Assembly (NCBI GenBank): GCA_945957245.1
Contig: CAMFLD010000113.1
Coordinates: forward strand, 1 to 7,917
Reading direction: 5' to 3'
DNA: 7,917 nt
From: an uncultured Flavobacterium sp.
GTDB taxonomy: Bacteria; Bacteroidota; Bacteroidia; Flavobacteriales; Flavobacteriaceae
A program made the position numbers and the translations under genes. Shown one piece after another: positions 1-7,021 of the stretch; position 1 is the first letter of the stretch; every line of letters starts with the position of its first letter. The notes beneath the pieces were generated by a model, which was not told the DNA's origin, ran no database searches, and was given only the letters and a program-made list of their open reading frames with translations.

Positions 1-91
1 TTTCATTCACTAAAAACCCCACATTCAACAATTGTTGTTTCTGTTTTTCAGAAATTATTTTTGTTGATACTATGTGGATTTTGTTTTTCAT
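1..91 (-). CDS. hemD: Uroporphyrinogen-III synthase, N-terminal fragment cut by window edge
   Basis: An ATG at 91-89 opens a reading frame that runs without a stop to the left edge, giving 30 residues beginning MKNKIHIVSTKIISEKQKQQ. The opening beta-strand of type I-x-x-[VL]-S-T-K followed by a Lys/Gln-rich helix resembles the start of Bacteroidota HemD proteins, which cyclise hydroxymethylbilane to uroporphyrinogen III in the cytosol. The position supports this: it lies 34 bases downstream of hemC on the same strand, and hemD commonly follows hemC. HemD is poorly conserved and only the first strand and helix are visible, so the call rests on recognition of the start plus context. The gene is truncated by the window, not shown to be broken. 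Confidence 0.72.
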   Translation of the reverse strand, partial: MKNKIHIVSTKIISEKQKQQLLNVGFLVNE

Positions 92-125
92 TTTAGTTTA
101 ATTCCACTCTTTAGATGGGAACCAT

Positions 126-1052
126 TTATTTCTTTAACTGCTGTTTTATTTCCGCCATCAATGCTTCTCCGCCGTTTTTCAAAATTTCCTGAGCTGAATT
201 GAATCCCAATTTCTTCCAATCCGAAACTGCTGTTTTTTTATCGATTTCTATTTTCTGCTTTCCGTCAATGGACAGTAAAACACCTTTGAAATTTATTTCA
301 TCTGCTTCTTCATCGTATGTGGCTAAGGCTCCGATTGGTGCTGTACATCCTCCTTCCAATGTTCGTAAAAACTGGCGCTCGATATAGGTGCATATTTCGG
401 TTTCGATATCATTTAGCTGCGAAACGGCATCAATTGTGAAATCGTCATTTTCCATGGCCACAACAACCATTGCTCCTTGTGCAGGCGCAGGAATCATCCA
501 GTCCAATTCAATCGCATTTTCAGGTTTGAGGTTGATCCTTTCTAATCCGGCTGAAGCAAAAACAGCTCCATCCCATTCATTATCCTTAAGTTTTTGCATC
601 CTAGTGTTTACATTTCCTCTTAAGTCAACCACCTTATGGTTCGGGTAACGGTTCCACCATTGTGCCTGACGGCGCAGGCTTCCTGTAGCAATTGTTGCTT
701 CTTCTTCAAGGAAATCAGTGGTGCCTTTATGCACCAAAATATCCAGAACATTAGCCCGTTCTAAAACGGCTGCCTGAACAATTCCTTTGGGTAATGCTGT
801 GGGCACATCTTTCATGGAATGCACGGCAATATCGACTTTGCCATTAATCATGGCAATGTCTAATGTTTTAGTAAAAATACCTGTAATTCCCAGTTCGTAT
901 AATGGTTTGTCCAGAATGATGTCGCCATCTGATTTTACCGCTATTATTTCGGTTTTATACCCTAAAGACCTGAGTTGGTTTTGAACGGTGTGGGCCTGCC
1001 AAAGTGCTAATTCGCTGTCGCGGGTTCCTATGCGTATGGTTTTTTCTGCCAC
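126..1052 (-). CDS. hemC: Hydroxymethylbilane synthase (porphobilinogen deaminase)
   Basis: This enzyme joins four porphobilinogen molecules into the linear tetrapyrrole hydroxymethylbilane in the cytosol, using a covalently bound dipyrromethane cofactor. The 308-residue product has the family's usual length. It shows the N-terminal IRIGTRDSELALWQA signature (6-20), HSMKDVP (78-84) with the catalytic Asp82 and the adjacent Lys81, the GSLRR substrate-binding motif (124-128), LRGNVNTR (144-151) and the cofactor loop EGGCTAPIGA (233-242), in which Cys236 is the dipyrromethane attachment residue. All key residues are present. The ATG at 1052 puts the conserved IRIGTR strand at residue 6, as expected. 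The gene begins 26 bases after the hemA stop and is followed by the hemD-like frame, so hemA-hemC-hemD are probably one transcript. No promoter is evident in the hemA-hemC gap. Confidence 0.97.
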   Translation of the reverse strand: MAEKTIRIGTRDSELALWQAHTVQNQLRSLGYKTEIIAVKSDGDIILDKPLYELGITGIFTKTLDIAMINGKVDIAVHSMKDVPTALPKGIVQAAVLERANVLDILVHKGTTDFLEEEATIATGSLRRQAQWWNRYPNHKVVDLRGNVNTRMQKLKDNEWDGAVFASAGLERINLKPENAIELDWMIPAPAQGAMVVVAMENDDFTIDAVSQLNDIETEICTYIERQFLRTLEGGCTAPIGALATYDEEADEINFKGVLLSIDGKQKIEIDKKTAVSDWKKLGFNSAQEILKNGGEALMAEIKQQLKK

Positions 1053-1078
1053 TGTTATGTTTTATTTTCAATAACTAT

Positions 1079-2341
1079 TTATTGAAAGAATGATTTCTCC
1101 TGTTCTAATTGGAATACTTTTTCAATCCATTCGATTCCTTCATCTATTGCATCACCGTCTTTTAGGTGATTTACAAAATGACTGGTGATTTTCTGAATAA
1201 TTCTGTTACTGATTAATTCCGCTTGTTCTTCATCAAAGTTGGATAATTTTTTACGTTGGATATTTAATTCTCCTTCTTTGATAGAATTCAGTTTTTCTTT
1301 CAATGCCTGAATGGTTGGCGCAAATTTTCTGTTTTTGGTCCACTCCATAAAGTCTGCTTTGATATCTTCTATAATGGCTTCTGCTGCCGGAATATGAAGC
1401 TTTCTGTTTTCCAGCGTTTCGTCAGTAATCTGAGAAAGATGGTCTAAATGTATTAATGTCACACCTTCAACATCGGTAACATTTTCATTTACATTTTTCG
1501 GAATCGATAAATCCAGAATCAGTAAAGGTTTTTTCAGGTTGAGAATGGCTTTGTCTACGGTAGGATTCTGAGCTCCTGTTGCCACAACAACGATATCAGC
1601 TTTTTGTAATTCCAGTTGCAAATCAGCATAGTCTTTTACGATTACGTCCAATTTTTTAGCTAGTTTTTCAGCTTTGTCTTTCGTTCTGTTTATTAAAGTA
1701 ATATGGTCGTGTTTAGTATGTTTAACCAAATTCTCGCAGGTATTGCGCCCGATTTTCCCTGTTCCAAAAAGCAGAATATTTTTCCGGCCAATATCTTTTA
1801 CATTTTTGATAATATACTGAACCGAAGCAAACGAAACCGAAGTAGCTCCTGAAGAAATTTCAGTATCCGTCTTAATTTTTTTGCTTGCCTGAATTACGGA
1901 ATTAACCAAACGCTCCAAAAAGGCATTTACTAATCCGTTGGATTTACTTTCCACAAAGGCCGTTTTTATTTGTCCGATGATTTCAAAATCCCCCAAAATC
2001 TGGCTGTCCAAACCAGTGCCTACACGGAACATGTGGTCTACAGCATCCTGGTTTTTATAGATATAAGCTACTTCCTGAAATTCTTCAACAGTACCCTGGC
2101 TATTTTCACAAAGTAATTTGATTAATTGGTATGGATGATTGGCAAAGCCATAAATCTCTGTCCTGTTACAGGTAGAAGTAACGATCAGCGACTCTATTCC
2201 TTCTGCTTCCGCCTGAATTAATATTGTGGACTTGGCTGTCGCATCCAAACTGAATTTTCCCCTGAGAATGGCATCCGCTTTTTTGTAACTCAGTCCGATG
2301 GCGTAAAAAGAAGTATGCTTTGACATATTAAAATTTTCCAT
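1079..2341 (-). CDS. hemA: Glutamyl-tRNA reductase
   Basis: This enzyme reduces the glutamate on Glu-tRNA(Glu) to glutamate-1-semialdehyde with NADPH, the first committed and usually regulated step of the C5 route to heme. The 420-residue protein has the full architecture. The N-terminal catalytic domain has TSTCNRTEIY (55-64) with nucleophile Cys58, and LDSQILGDFEIIGQIK (111-126), the family signature. The Rossmann NADPH domain has GTGKIGR (193-199) and LDLSIPKNV (276-284). A C-terminal helical dimerisation domain spans about 320-415. The glycine motif reads GTGKIG where many relatives have GAGEMG, a tolerated variation. The ATG at 2341 was chosen; Met6 (2326) is possible, and the N-terminal residues between them are not conserved. 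It is divergent from the AraC gene and precedes hemC. A candidate -7 element lies about 25 bases upstream. Confidence 0.97.
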   Translation of the reverse strand: MENFNMSKHTSFYAIGLSYKKADAILRGKFSLDATAKSTILIQAEAEGIESLIVTSTCNRTEIYGFANHPYQLIKLLCENSQGTVEEFQEVAYIYKNQDAVDHMFRVGTGLDSQILGDFEIIGQIKTAFVESKSNGLVNAFLERLVNSVIQASKKIKTDTEISSGATSVSFASVQYIIKNVKDIGRKNILLFGTGKIGRNTCENLVKHTKHDHITLINRTKDKAEKLAKKLDVIVKDYADLQLELQKADIVVVATGAQNPTVDKAILNLKKPLLILDLSIPKNVNENVTDVEGVTLIHLDHLSQITDETLENRKLHIPAAEAIIEDIKADFMEWTKNRKFAPTIQALKEKLNSIKEGELNIQRKKLSNFDEEQAELISNRIIQKITSHFVNHLKDGDAIDEGIEWIEKVFQLEQEKSFFQ

Positions 2342-2366
2342 TTTATACTTTCCTCAAAAAGTTAAA

Positions 2367-2374
2367 CAAAACTA
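2367..2374 (-). promoter_or_regulatory. Candidate hemA promoter -7 element
   Basis: Read on the minus strand the bases are TAGTTTTG, an exact match to the Bacteroidota -7 consensus TAnnTTTG. It ends 25 bases before the hemA ATG, which would leave a leader of roughly 20 bases. A good -33 TTTG or TTG is not visible at the usual 17-23 base spacing, so this is a half-match only. Confidence 0.45.
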
Positions 2375-2450
2375 TCACTAACTCATTTATAAAAATAACG
2401 CTATAAGTACTTTTTATATCGCTCAGGGATTTTTTGAATCAAAATACCCT

Positions 2451-2458
2451 TAACTTTG
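2451..2458 (+). promoter_or_regulatory. Candidate promoter -7 element for the AraC gene
   Basis: The bases TAACTTTG match the Bacteroidota -7 consensus TAnnTTTG exactly and are followed by CA, a frequent context for such elements. A TTTG at 2433-2436 could serve as the -33 element, but the spacer of 14 bases is shorter than the usual 17-23. A second exact match, TAAATTTG, lies at 2469-2476 without a clear -33 partner. Initiation near either would give a leader of roughly 90-110 bases before the ATG at 2570. Confidence 0.45.
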
Positions 2459-2569
2459 CATTTTCTTCTAAATTTGTAATGAAATCAAGGTCTAATTACT
2501 TTGTTATGTAGATTAATTCTAAATAATAATTTTACCTGCTTTCAAAACTATATACGAAAAAATATCGCT

Positions 2570-3448
2570 ATGGGTTCTCAAGATTTAATAACAATTGAAA
2601 ATGATTTTACCCTCATCCGTCTTCAGAATGACGGAAATGAAAATTTTCACGTGTTAAGACCTATTCCACAAGGGCTTATCCAATTTCATTTTGGTCTAAA
2701 GGGCAGGGCAAAATTTGTCTTCAATGAAGGAAATTATGCTTTGGAGTTGAGAGATGAAAAGTCTTTTTTGTTTTACAACCCTCAAAAAGAGCTGCCTCTC
2801 AATCTCGAACTGGCTCCTAATTCATGGGTAATTTCGGTTATTATTTCAATCCAAAAATTTCATGGTTTATTTTCCAGCGATGCCAACCATATTCCTTTTT
2901 TGAGTAATGAAAATAAAGACCGTAAATATTATAAGGAAGAAGATATCAGTCCTTCAATGGCCATTGTTTTGAGTCAGTTGTTTCATTACAATCTAAACCA
3001 GCAAATCAAAAACCTTTATTACAAAGGCAAGGCGTATGAATTGTTGAGTCTGTATTTTAACCGTTCCGAAGATCCTAATGCTGAACAATGTCCGTTTTTG
3101 ATAGATGAAGAAAATGTACTTAAAATCAGGAAAGCCAAGGAAATCATCATCGCCAATATGGCTGAACCACCCGGATTGGAGGAGCTTTCGGAAAAAGTAG
3201 GCTTGAGCCTGAAAAAGCTGAAAATGGGTTTTAAGCAGATTTATGGCGACACCGTTTATGGTTATCTGTTTGATTACAAAATGGACTATGCCCGTCAGCT
3301 ACTGGACAGTGGTTCTTACAATGTGAATGAAGTTGGACTCAAAATCGGGTACAGTACCGGAAGTCATTTTATTGCCGCTTTCAAAAAGAAATTTGCCACA
3401 ACACCAAAGAAATACCTGATGTCGATTAATTCCAATGCGTCAATTTGA
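2570..3448 (+). CDS. AraC-family transcriptional regulator
   Basis: The product is a likely DNA-binding regulator of 292 residues. The C-terminal AraC domain carries two helix-turn-helix units: the first at about 201-226 (PGLEELSEKVGLSLKKLKMG onward) and the second at about 250-283, containing NEVGLKIGYSTGSHFIAAFKK, the usual AraC signature with GY-x-x-x-S-x-F spacing, followed by TPKKYL. The N-terminal half (about 30-100) is a beta-rich segment, including GLIQFHFGLKGRAKF, that resembles the ligand domain of PchR-like regulators of iron and siderophore genes; that similarity is by eye. The frame stays open upstream to a TTG at 2501, but the extra 23 residues look unconserved and the ATG at 2570 is preferred. 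It lies divergent to hemA and upstream of hemH, so control of heme genes is a reasonable guess, not shown. Effector unknown. Confidence 0.9.
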   Translation: MGSQDLITIENDFTLIRLQNDGNENFHVLRPIPQGLIQFHFGLKGRAKFVFNEGNYALELRDEKSFLFYNPQKELPLNLELAPNSWVISVIISIQKFHGLFSSDANHIPFLSNENKDRKYYKEEDISPSMAIVLSQLFHYNLNQQIKNLYYKGKAYELLSLYFNRSEDPNAEQCPFLIDEENVLKIRKAKEIIIANMAEPPGLEELSEKVGLSLKKLKMGFKQIYGDTVYGYLFDYKMDYARQLLDSGSYNVNEVGLKIGYSTGSHFIAAFKKKFATTPKKYLMSINSNASI

Positions 3449-3580
3449 TATTTTAGTCATGGTGGTCAGTCCATTATTAATCCGTTTTCGTATCTTGAGA
3501 TAAAGTATTTAGTTTTAAAATAAAATAAATGATTCCTTTGAATAGTATATCATTTTTAAAATCATCCAATTTTCACCCGA

Positions 3581-3598
3581 GCGTTAGCGTACTAACGC
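3581..3598. repeat. Perfect inverted repeat just upstream of hemH
   Basis: GCGTTAG (3581-3587) and CTAACGC (3592-3598) are exact reverse complements separated by CGTA. The repeat lies 17 bases before the hemH ATG, in an otherwise AT-rich 167-base gap (3449-3615) where I see no convincing promoter. No T-run follows, so it is a poor intrinsic terminator for the AraC gene. It could be an operator, or an RNA hairpin in the hemH leader that affects translation. Function unproven. Confidence 0.6.
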
Positions 3599-3615
3599 AG
3601 TAATTTATCAAATCA

Positions 3616-4629
3616 ATGAAAGGAGTATTATTAGTAAATCTGGGTTCACCCGAAAGCCCAACGCCAAAAGATGTAAAGCCCTATTTAGATGAATTCCTGA
3701 TGGACAAATACGTGATTGATGTGCCGTTCCTGTTACGTGCATTATTGGTTCGTGGAATTATCCTCAGAAAACGTCCTGAAAATTCGGCAGAAGCTTATGC
3801 CAAAATATGGACTGACGAAGGATCTCCTTTGATTGTTATCTCAAAAAAATTCCATAAGAAAATCGAAAAACTAGTCGATGTTCCGGTAGCTTTGGCTATG
3901 AGGTATGGAACTATGACAATCCAAAAAGGATTACAGGAGTTAAAAGACAAAGGTGTGACCGAAGTAATGCTTTTAGCATTATATCCGCAGTATGCCATGG
4001 CTTCTACAACAACCATTTGGGAGTTAGTAAACGATTTGCAGAAATCGCATTTCCCGGAAATGAAAATCACCAAAGTACCTGCTTTTTACAACAAGCCTGA
4101 TTTTATCAAAGTTTTGGCTAATTCCATCAAAAAACATCTTGAAGGTTATGACTACGACCATTTATTATTTTCCTACCACGGAATTCCAAAACGTCATATC
4201 CGTAAAACCGATGTGACCCATTCTCATTGTAAAATTGACAACAAATGCTGTGTAACACCTTCTCCGGCACATGAATTCTGTTACCGCCATCAATGTTATG
4301 AAACAACACGTCAGGTAGTAGAATTGTTAGGAATTCCGGAAGGTAAATACAGTCAGACTTTCCAGTCACGTCTTGCCGGTGACAAATGGCTGACGCCATA
4401 CACTGATGTCGAAATCAATAAAATGCCTAAAAAAGGAATCAAGAAACTGGCCGTGGTAACTCCTGCTTTCGTAGCTGATTGCCTTGAAACTCTTGAGGAA
4501 ATAGCAATGCGTGCCAATGAAGAGTTCATGGAACATGGCGGAGAAGAATTTTTAGCCGTTCCCTGCCTCAACGATGAAGACGAATGGTGTAACGTTGTAG
4601 CCAACTGGATTAAAGATTGGAAAAAATAA
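3616..4629 (+). CDS. hemH: Ferrochelatase (protoporphyrin IX type)
   Basis: Ferrochelatase inserts ferrous iron into protoporphyrin IX to make protoheme at the inner face of the membrane. The 337-residue protein starts with the typical KGVLLVNLGSPESP strand (2-15). It has LALYPQYAMAST (120-131), the active-site FSYHGIP (185-191) with metal-binding His188, QSRLAGDKWLTP (250-261) and VADCLETLEEI (286-296), where Glu291 corresponds to the conserved catalytic glutamate. An internal segment carries five cysteines, at 205, 211, 212, 222 and 227. This fits the ferrochelatase class, described from Myxococcus xanthus, that binds a [2Fe-2S] cluster through an internal stretch of about 20 residues; the assignment of ligands here is inference. 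The ATG at 3616 starts directly at the conserved strand. It leads a five-gene run with the cupin 4 bases downstream. Confidence 0.97.
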   Translation: MKGVLLVNLGSPESPTPKDVKPYLDEFLMDKYVIDVPFLLRALLVRGIILRKRPENSAEAYAKIWTDEGSPLIVISKKFHKKIEKLVDVPVALAMRYGTMTIQKGLQELKDKGVTEVMLLALYPQYAMASTTTIWELVNDLQKSHFPEMKITKVPAFYNKPDFIKVLANSIKKHLEGYDYDHLLFSYHGIPKRHIRKTDVTHSHCKIDNKCCVTPSPAHEFCYRHQCYETTRQVVELLGIPEGKYSQTFQSRLAGDKWLTPYTDVEINKMPKKGIKKLAVVTPAFVADCLETLEEIAMRANEEFMEHGGEEFLAVPCLNDEDEWCNVVANWIKDWKK

Positions 4630-4633
4630 GATT

Positions 4634-4993
4634 ATGGAAAAAGTAAACCTTCAGCAGAAATTGTCTTCATTCAGTGATTACTGGAATCCCAGAGTTGTGG
4701 GTGAACTGAACAACCAGCATATAAAACTGGTAAAATTCAAAGGCGAATTTGTTTGGCATAAACACGATCATGAAGATGAAATGTTTATGGTTATCAAAGG
4801 TAAATTCAGAATAGAGTTTCGTGATAAAACTATCGAGCTTAATGAAGGTGAATTTATTATTGTTCCAAAAGGAATTGAACATAAACCTGTTGCCGATGAA
4901 GAAGTTGAAGTAATGCTTTTTGAGCCCATGACAACATTAAATACCGGAAATACCAAAGGGGAATTAACAAGAGAGAACCTCGAAAAAATATAA
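4634..4993 (+). CDS. Small single-domain cupin protein
   Basis: This 119-residue protein is a one-domain cupin beta-barrel. Cupin motif 1 is present as G37-x4-H42-x-H44-x4-E49-x6-G56, and motif 2 as G72-x5-P78-x-G80-x2-H83, so all four usual metal ligands (His42, His44, Glu49, His83) are intact and a bound metal is expected. There is no signal peptide or added domain, which suggests a cytosolic protein. The substrate or ligand cannot be read from the sequence; small cupins range from dioxygenases and isomerases to metal or ligand sensors. It begins 4 bases after hemH and ends 5 bases before the HemJ-like gene, so it is almost certainly co-transcribed with the last two steps of heme synthesis. 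A role in iron or porphyrin handling is only a guess from position. Confidence 0.9.
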   Translation: MEKVNLQQKLSSFSDYWNPRVVGELNNQHIKLVKFKGEFVWHKHDHEDEMFMVIKGKFRIEFRDKTIELNEGEFIIVPKGIEHKPVADEEVEVMLFEPMTTLNTGNTKGELTRENLEKI

Positions 4994-4998
4994 ACTAC

Positions 4999-5538
4999 AT
5001 GTACGATTACATCAAATCACTGCATCTGATATTTGTGATCACCTGGTTTGCAGGTTTATTTTACATCGTCCGGCTTTTTGTGTACCAAATTGAAGCCAAA
5101 GACAAACCATCTCCTGAACGGGAAATTTTGCTAAAGCAGTACAAAATTATGACCTATCGTTTGTGGTATATCATCACCTGGCCAAGTGCTGTAATGGCAG
5201 TTTCATTTGCGGTATGGTTGTTGATTTTAGCTCCAAGCTGGTTGCAGCAATCATGGATGCATGTAAAACTGGGATTTGTAGTATTGCTGATTGCCTATCA
5301 TATAAAATGTCATTTGATTTATAAGGAACTGCAAAACGATGTGTTCAGGTATTCATCAAATTTTATGCGGTTGTGGAATGAAGGAGCTACGATTATTTTA
5401 TTTGCCGTAGTCTTTCTGGTCATTCTAAAAAATGCATTTAATTGGATTTACGGTGTTATTGGCATCATCCTTTTTTCAGTCCTTATCATGCTTGGCTTTA
5501 GGTTTTACAAACGAATTAGAGAAAAAAACAAATCGTAA
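4999..5538 (+). CDS. hemJ: HemJ/CopD-family membrane protein, likely protoporphyrinogen IX oxidase
   Basis: HemJ oxidises protoporphyrinogen IX to protoporphyrin IX, the step just before ferrochelatase, as an integral inner-membrane protein. The 179-residue product has the family's marks: K-x-x-H9-L-I in the first membrane helix (about 5-27), R25, R54-x-W56, W61-P62, W86-M-H88-V-K90-L, and R124-L-W-N127-E128-G-A-T131 leading into a further helix. Hydrophobic segments lie at about 5-27, 57-78, 86-106, 130-144 and 149-168. The last is an extra helix compared with the four of the roughly 140-150-residue HemJ proteins I know. The usual proline of the NExPT motif is Ala130 here. It follows the cupin by 5 bases and sits in the hemH operon, which favours HemJ over a copper-resistance role. 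Activity is not proven by sequence. Confidence 0.82.
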   Translation: MYDYIKSLHLIFVITWFAGLFYIVRLFVYQIEAKDKPSPEREILLKQYKIMTYRLWYIITWPSAVMAVSFAVWLLILAPSWLQQSWMHVKLGFVVLLIAYHIKCHLIYKELQNDVFRYSSNFMRLWNEGATIILFAVVFLVILKNAFNWIYGVIGIILFSVLIMLGFRFYKRIREKNKS

Positions 5539-5540
5539 CA

Positions 5541-7010
5541 ATGTTCAACGGGTTTAAAATGTCAATGTTATCACTCCGAATCAGGATTTTCCTGTCGATG
5601 ATTATATTGATATTAATTGCCTCTATTTTGATGGCCTCCATTTCCATCATTCAGTTTAAGAATGAGGCTAAGGATTACCATCAGGAACGTTTGGACAGAA
5701 AAGAATTTGCCATAAAAGAACATATCAATTACGTATTGGCGAATACCACTTATCCGCTTACTGAAAAAAACCTTCCGCTGATTTTTAAGGACAAAATCCA
5801 CGAACTGGCCGACATCCATAACTTGGAAATCAATATTTATGGGTTGAACGGTAAGCTGCTCAAATCTTCGAAAGCCTCATTTTCTGTAGACAAAGTGGCT
5901 CCTCCAATTCCGCCTTATATCCTGAAACTGGTCCAGTCATCGGTGGAAAAAAGATATGTCGACATCAAAAACGTAAATGGTGTCAAGAACCGTTCTTCCT
6001 ATAGTCAGATTAAAGACGACAAATTCAAGCCTCTGGGAATTCTGAACATTCCTTACGTTGAGGACGATGGTTTTTATGAAACCGAATTACGTCAGTTCCT
6101 GTTACGACTTAGTCAGGTGTATTCCTTCATGCTGATTATTGCTTTTGCACTGGCCTATTTCCTGGCGAGTTATATTACCAAATCACTCAAAACCATTTCT
6201 GATAAAATCAACGAAACGAACCTTAACCAGAAAAACGAAAAAATTGTAATCGAAGCGAATAGCCGTGAGATCAATTCCCTGATTAATGCTTATAACCAAA
6301 TGGTTGACAAACTTGAAGACAGTGCGTCAATGCTGGCGCAAAGCGAAAGAGAACAGGCATGGCGCGAAATGGCGAAACAGGTAGCACATGAAATCAAAAA
6401 TCCATTGACACCGATGCGTTTAACAGTACAGAGTTTTCAGCGTAAGTTTGATGCGAATGATCCTGAATTAAAACAAAAACTCAACGATTATTCCAAAACC
6501 CTGATTCAGCAGATTGATACAATGAGTGCTGTGGCTTCTGCTTTTTCCAATTTTGCTTCCATGCCGGCACAACAAAATGAAACTTTAAATGTGGTTCAGG
6601 TTGTCGAACTGGCGCTAGACATTTTCAACGAAGATTTTATTGTTTTCCAGAGCAATAAGGAATACGTGATTTCAAAAATAGACCGTACACAATTAATCCG
6701 GATTATTACCAATCTGGTTAAAAATGCCATTCAGTCCATTCCGGATGAGCAACCGGAAAAACATATTCTGGTTTCGGTAAATGAGGAAGAGGAAAATGTA
6801 ATTATTTCTGTTAAAGACAACGGAATTGGTATTGACCCGGAAAACAGAGAGCGTGTCTTTGAACCAAAGTTTACAACCAAAACCAGCGGTATGGGATTGG
6901 GATTGGGAATTATAAAAAATATCATAGAAAATTACAAAGGAACTATTACTTTTGAATCAGAACCCGGAAAAGGTTCCATATTTATTGTTACACTGCCTAT
7001 CGTTAAATAA
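5541..7010 (+). CDS. Membrane sensor histidine kinase, NtrY-like
   Basis: The 489-residue product is a complete sensor histidine kinase. Membrane helix 1 lies at about 14-38 and helix 2 at about 192-213, enclosing an extracytoplasmic sensor region of about 150 residues. A HAMP segment follows (about 213-265), then the H-box AHEIKNPLTPMRL (282-294) with phosphoacceptor His283, the N-box NLVKNA (391-396), the G1 box DNGIGI (426-431), the F-box region EPKFTTK (441-447) and the G2 box GMGLGLGI (450-457). The NPLTPM H-box and HAMP arrangement resemble the NtrY group. The ATG at 5541 follows the hemJ stop by 2 bases; Met7 and Met9 are possible alternatives. No response regulator gene is adjacent, so the kinase is an orphan in this window. 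The sensor region has no CxxCH or other heme-attachment motif, and its signal is unknown. Confidence 0.93.
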   Translation: MFNGFKMSMLSLRIRIFLSMIILILIASILMASISIIQFKNEAKDYHQERLDRKEFAIKEHINYVLANTTYPLTEKNLPLIFKDKIHELADIHNLEINIYGLNGKLLKSSKASFSVDKVAPPIPPYILKLVQSSVEKRYVDIKNVNGVKNRSSYSQIKDDKFKPLGILNIPYVEDDGFYETELRQFLLRLSQVYSFMLIIAFALAYFLASYITKSLKTISDKINETNLNQKNEKIVIEANSREINSLINAYNQMVDKLEDSASMLAQSEREQAWREMAKQVAHEIKNPLTPMRLTVQSFQRKFDANDPELKQKLNDYSKTLIQQIDTMSAVASAFSNFASMPAQQNETLNVVQVVELALDIFNEDFIVFQSNKEYVISKIDRTQLIRIITNLVKNAIQSIPDEQPEKHILVSVNEEEENVIISVKDNGIGIDPENRERVFEPKFTTKTSGMGLGLGIIKNIIENYKGTITFESEPGKGSIFIVTLPIVK

Positions 7011-7021
7011 AACATTTGATT

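Noticed and set aside
388..984. Open frames on the plus strand across hemC
   Set aside because: They lie antisense to a well-conserved gene with all catalytic residues and have no recognisable protein features.
2360..2383. AGTTA / TAACT inverted repeat upstream of hemA as an operator
   Set aside because: The arms are only 5 bases in AT-rich DNA with a 14-base spacer, which is expected by chance.
2501..2569. N-terminal extension of the AraC protein from a TTG start
   Set aside because: The extra 23 residues have no recognisable conservation, and an ATG at 2570 gives a normal-length regulator. The upstream codons are most likely leader sequence.
3510..3517. TAGTTTTA as a hemH promoter -7 element
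   Set aside because: It matches TAnnTTTG at only seven of eight positions, and the nearest TTG is 12 bases upstream, too close for a -33 element.
3795..4604. Open frames on the minus strand across hemH
   Set aside because: They are shadows of the ferrochelatase gene, low in recognisable features and without their own promoter or context.
7016..7021. TTG start of the enoyl-CoA hydratase
   Set aside because: It adds only two residues, and the ATG at 7022 gives the usual start of the family.
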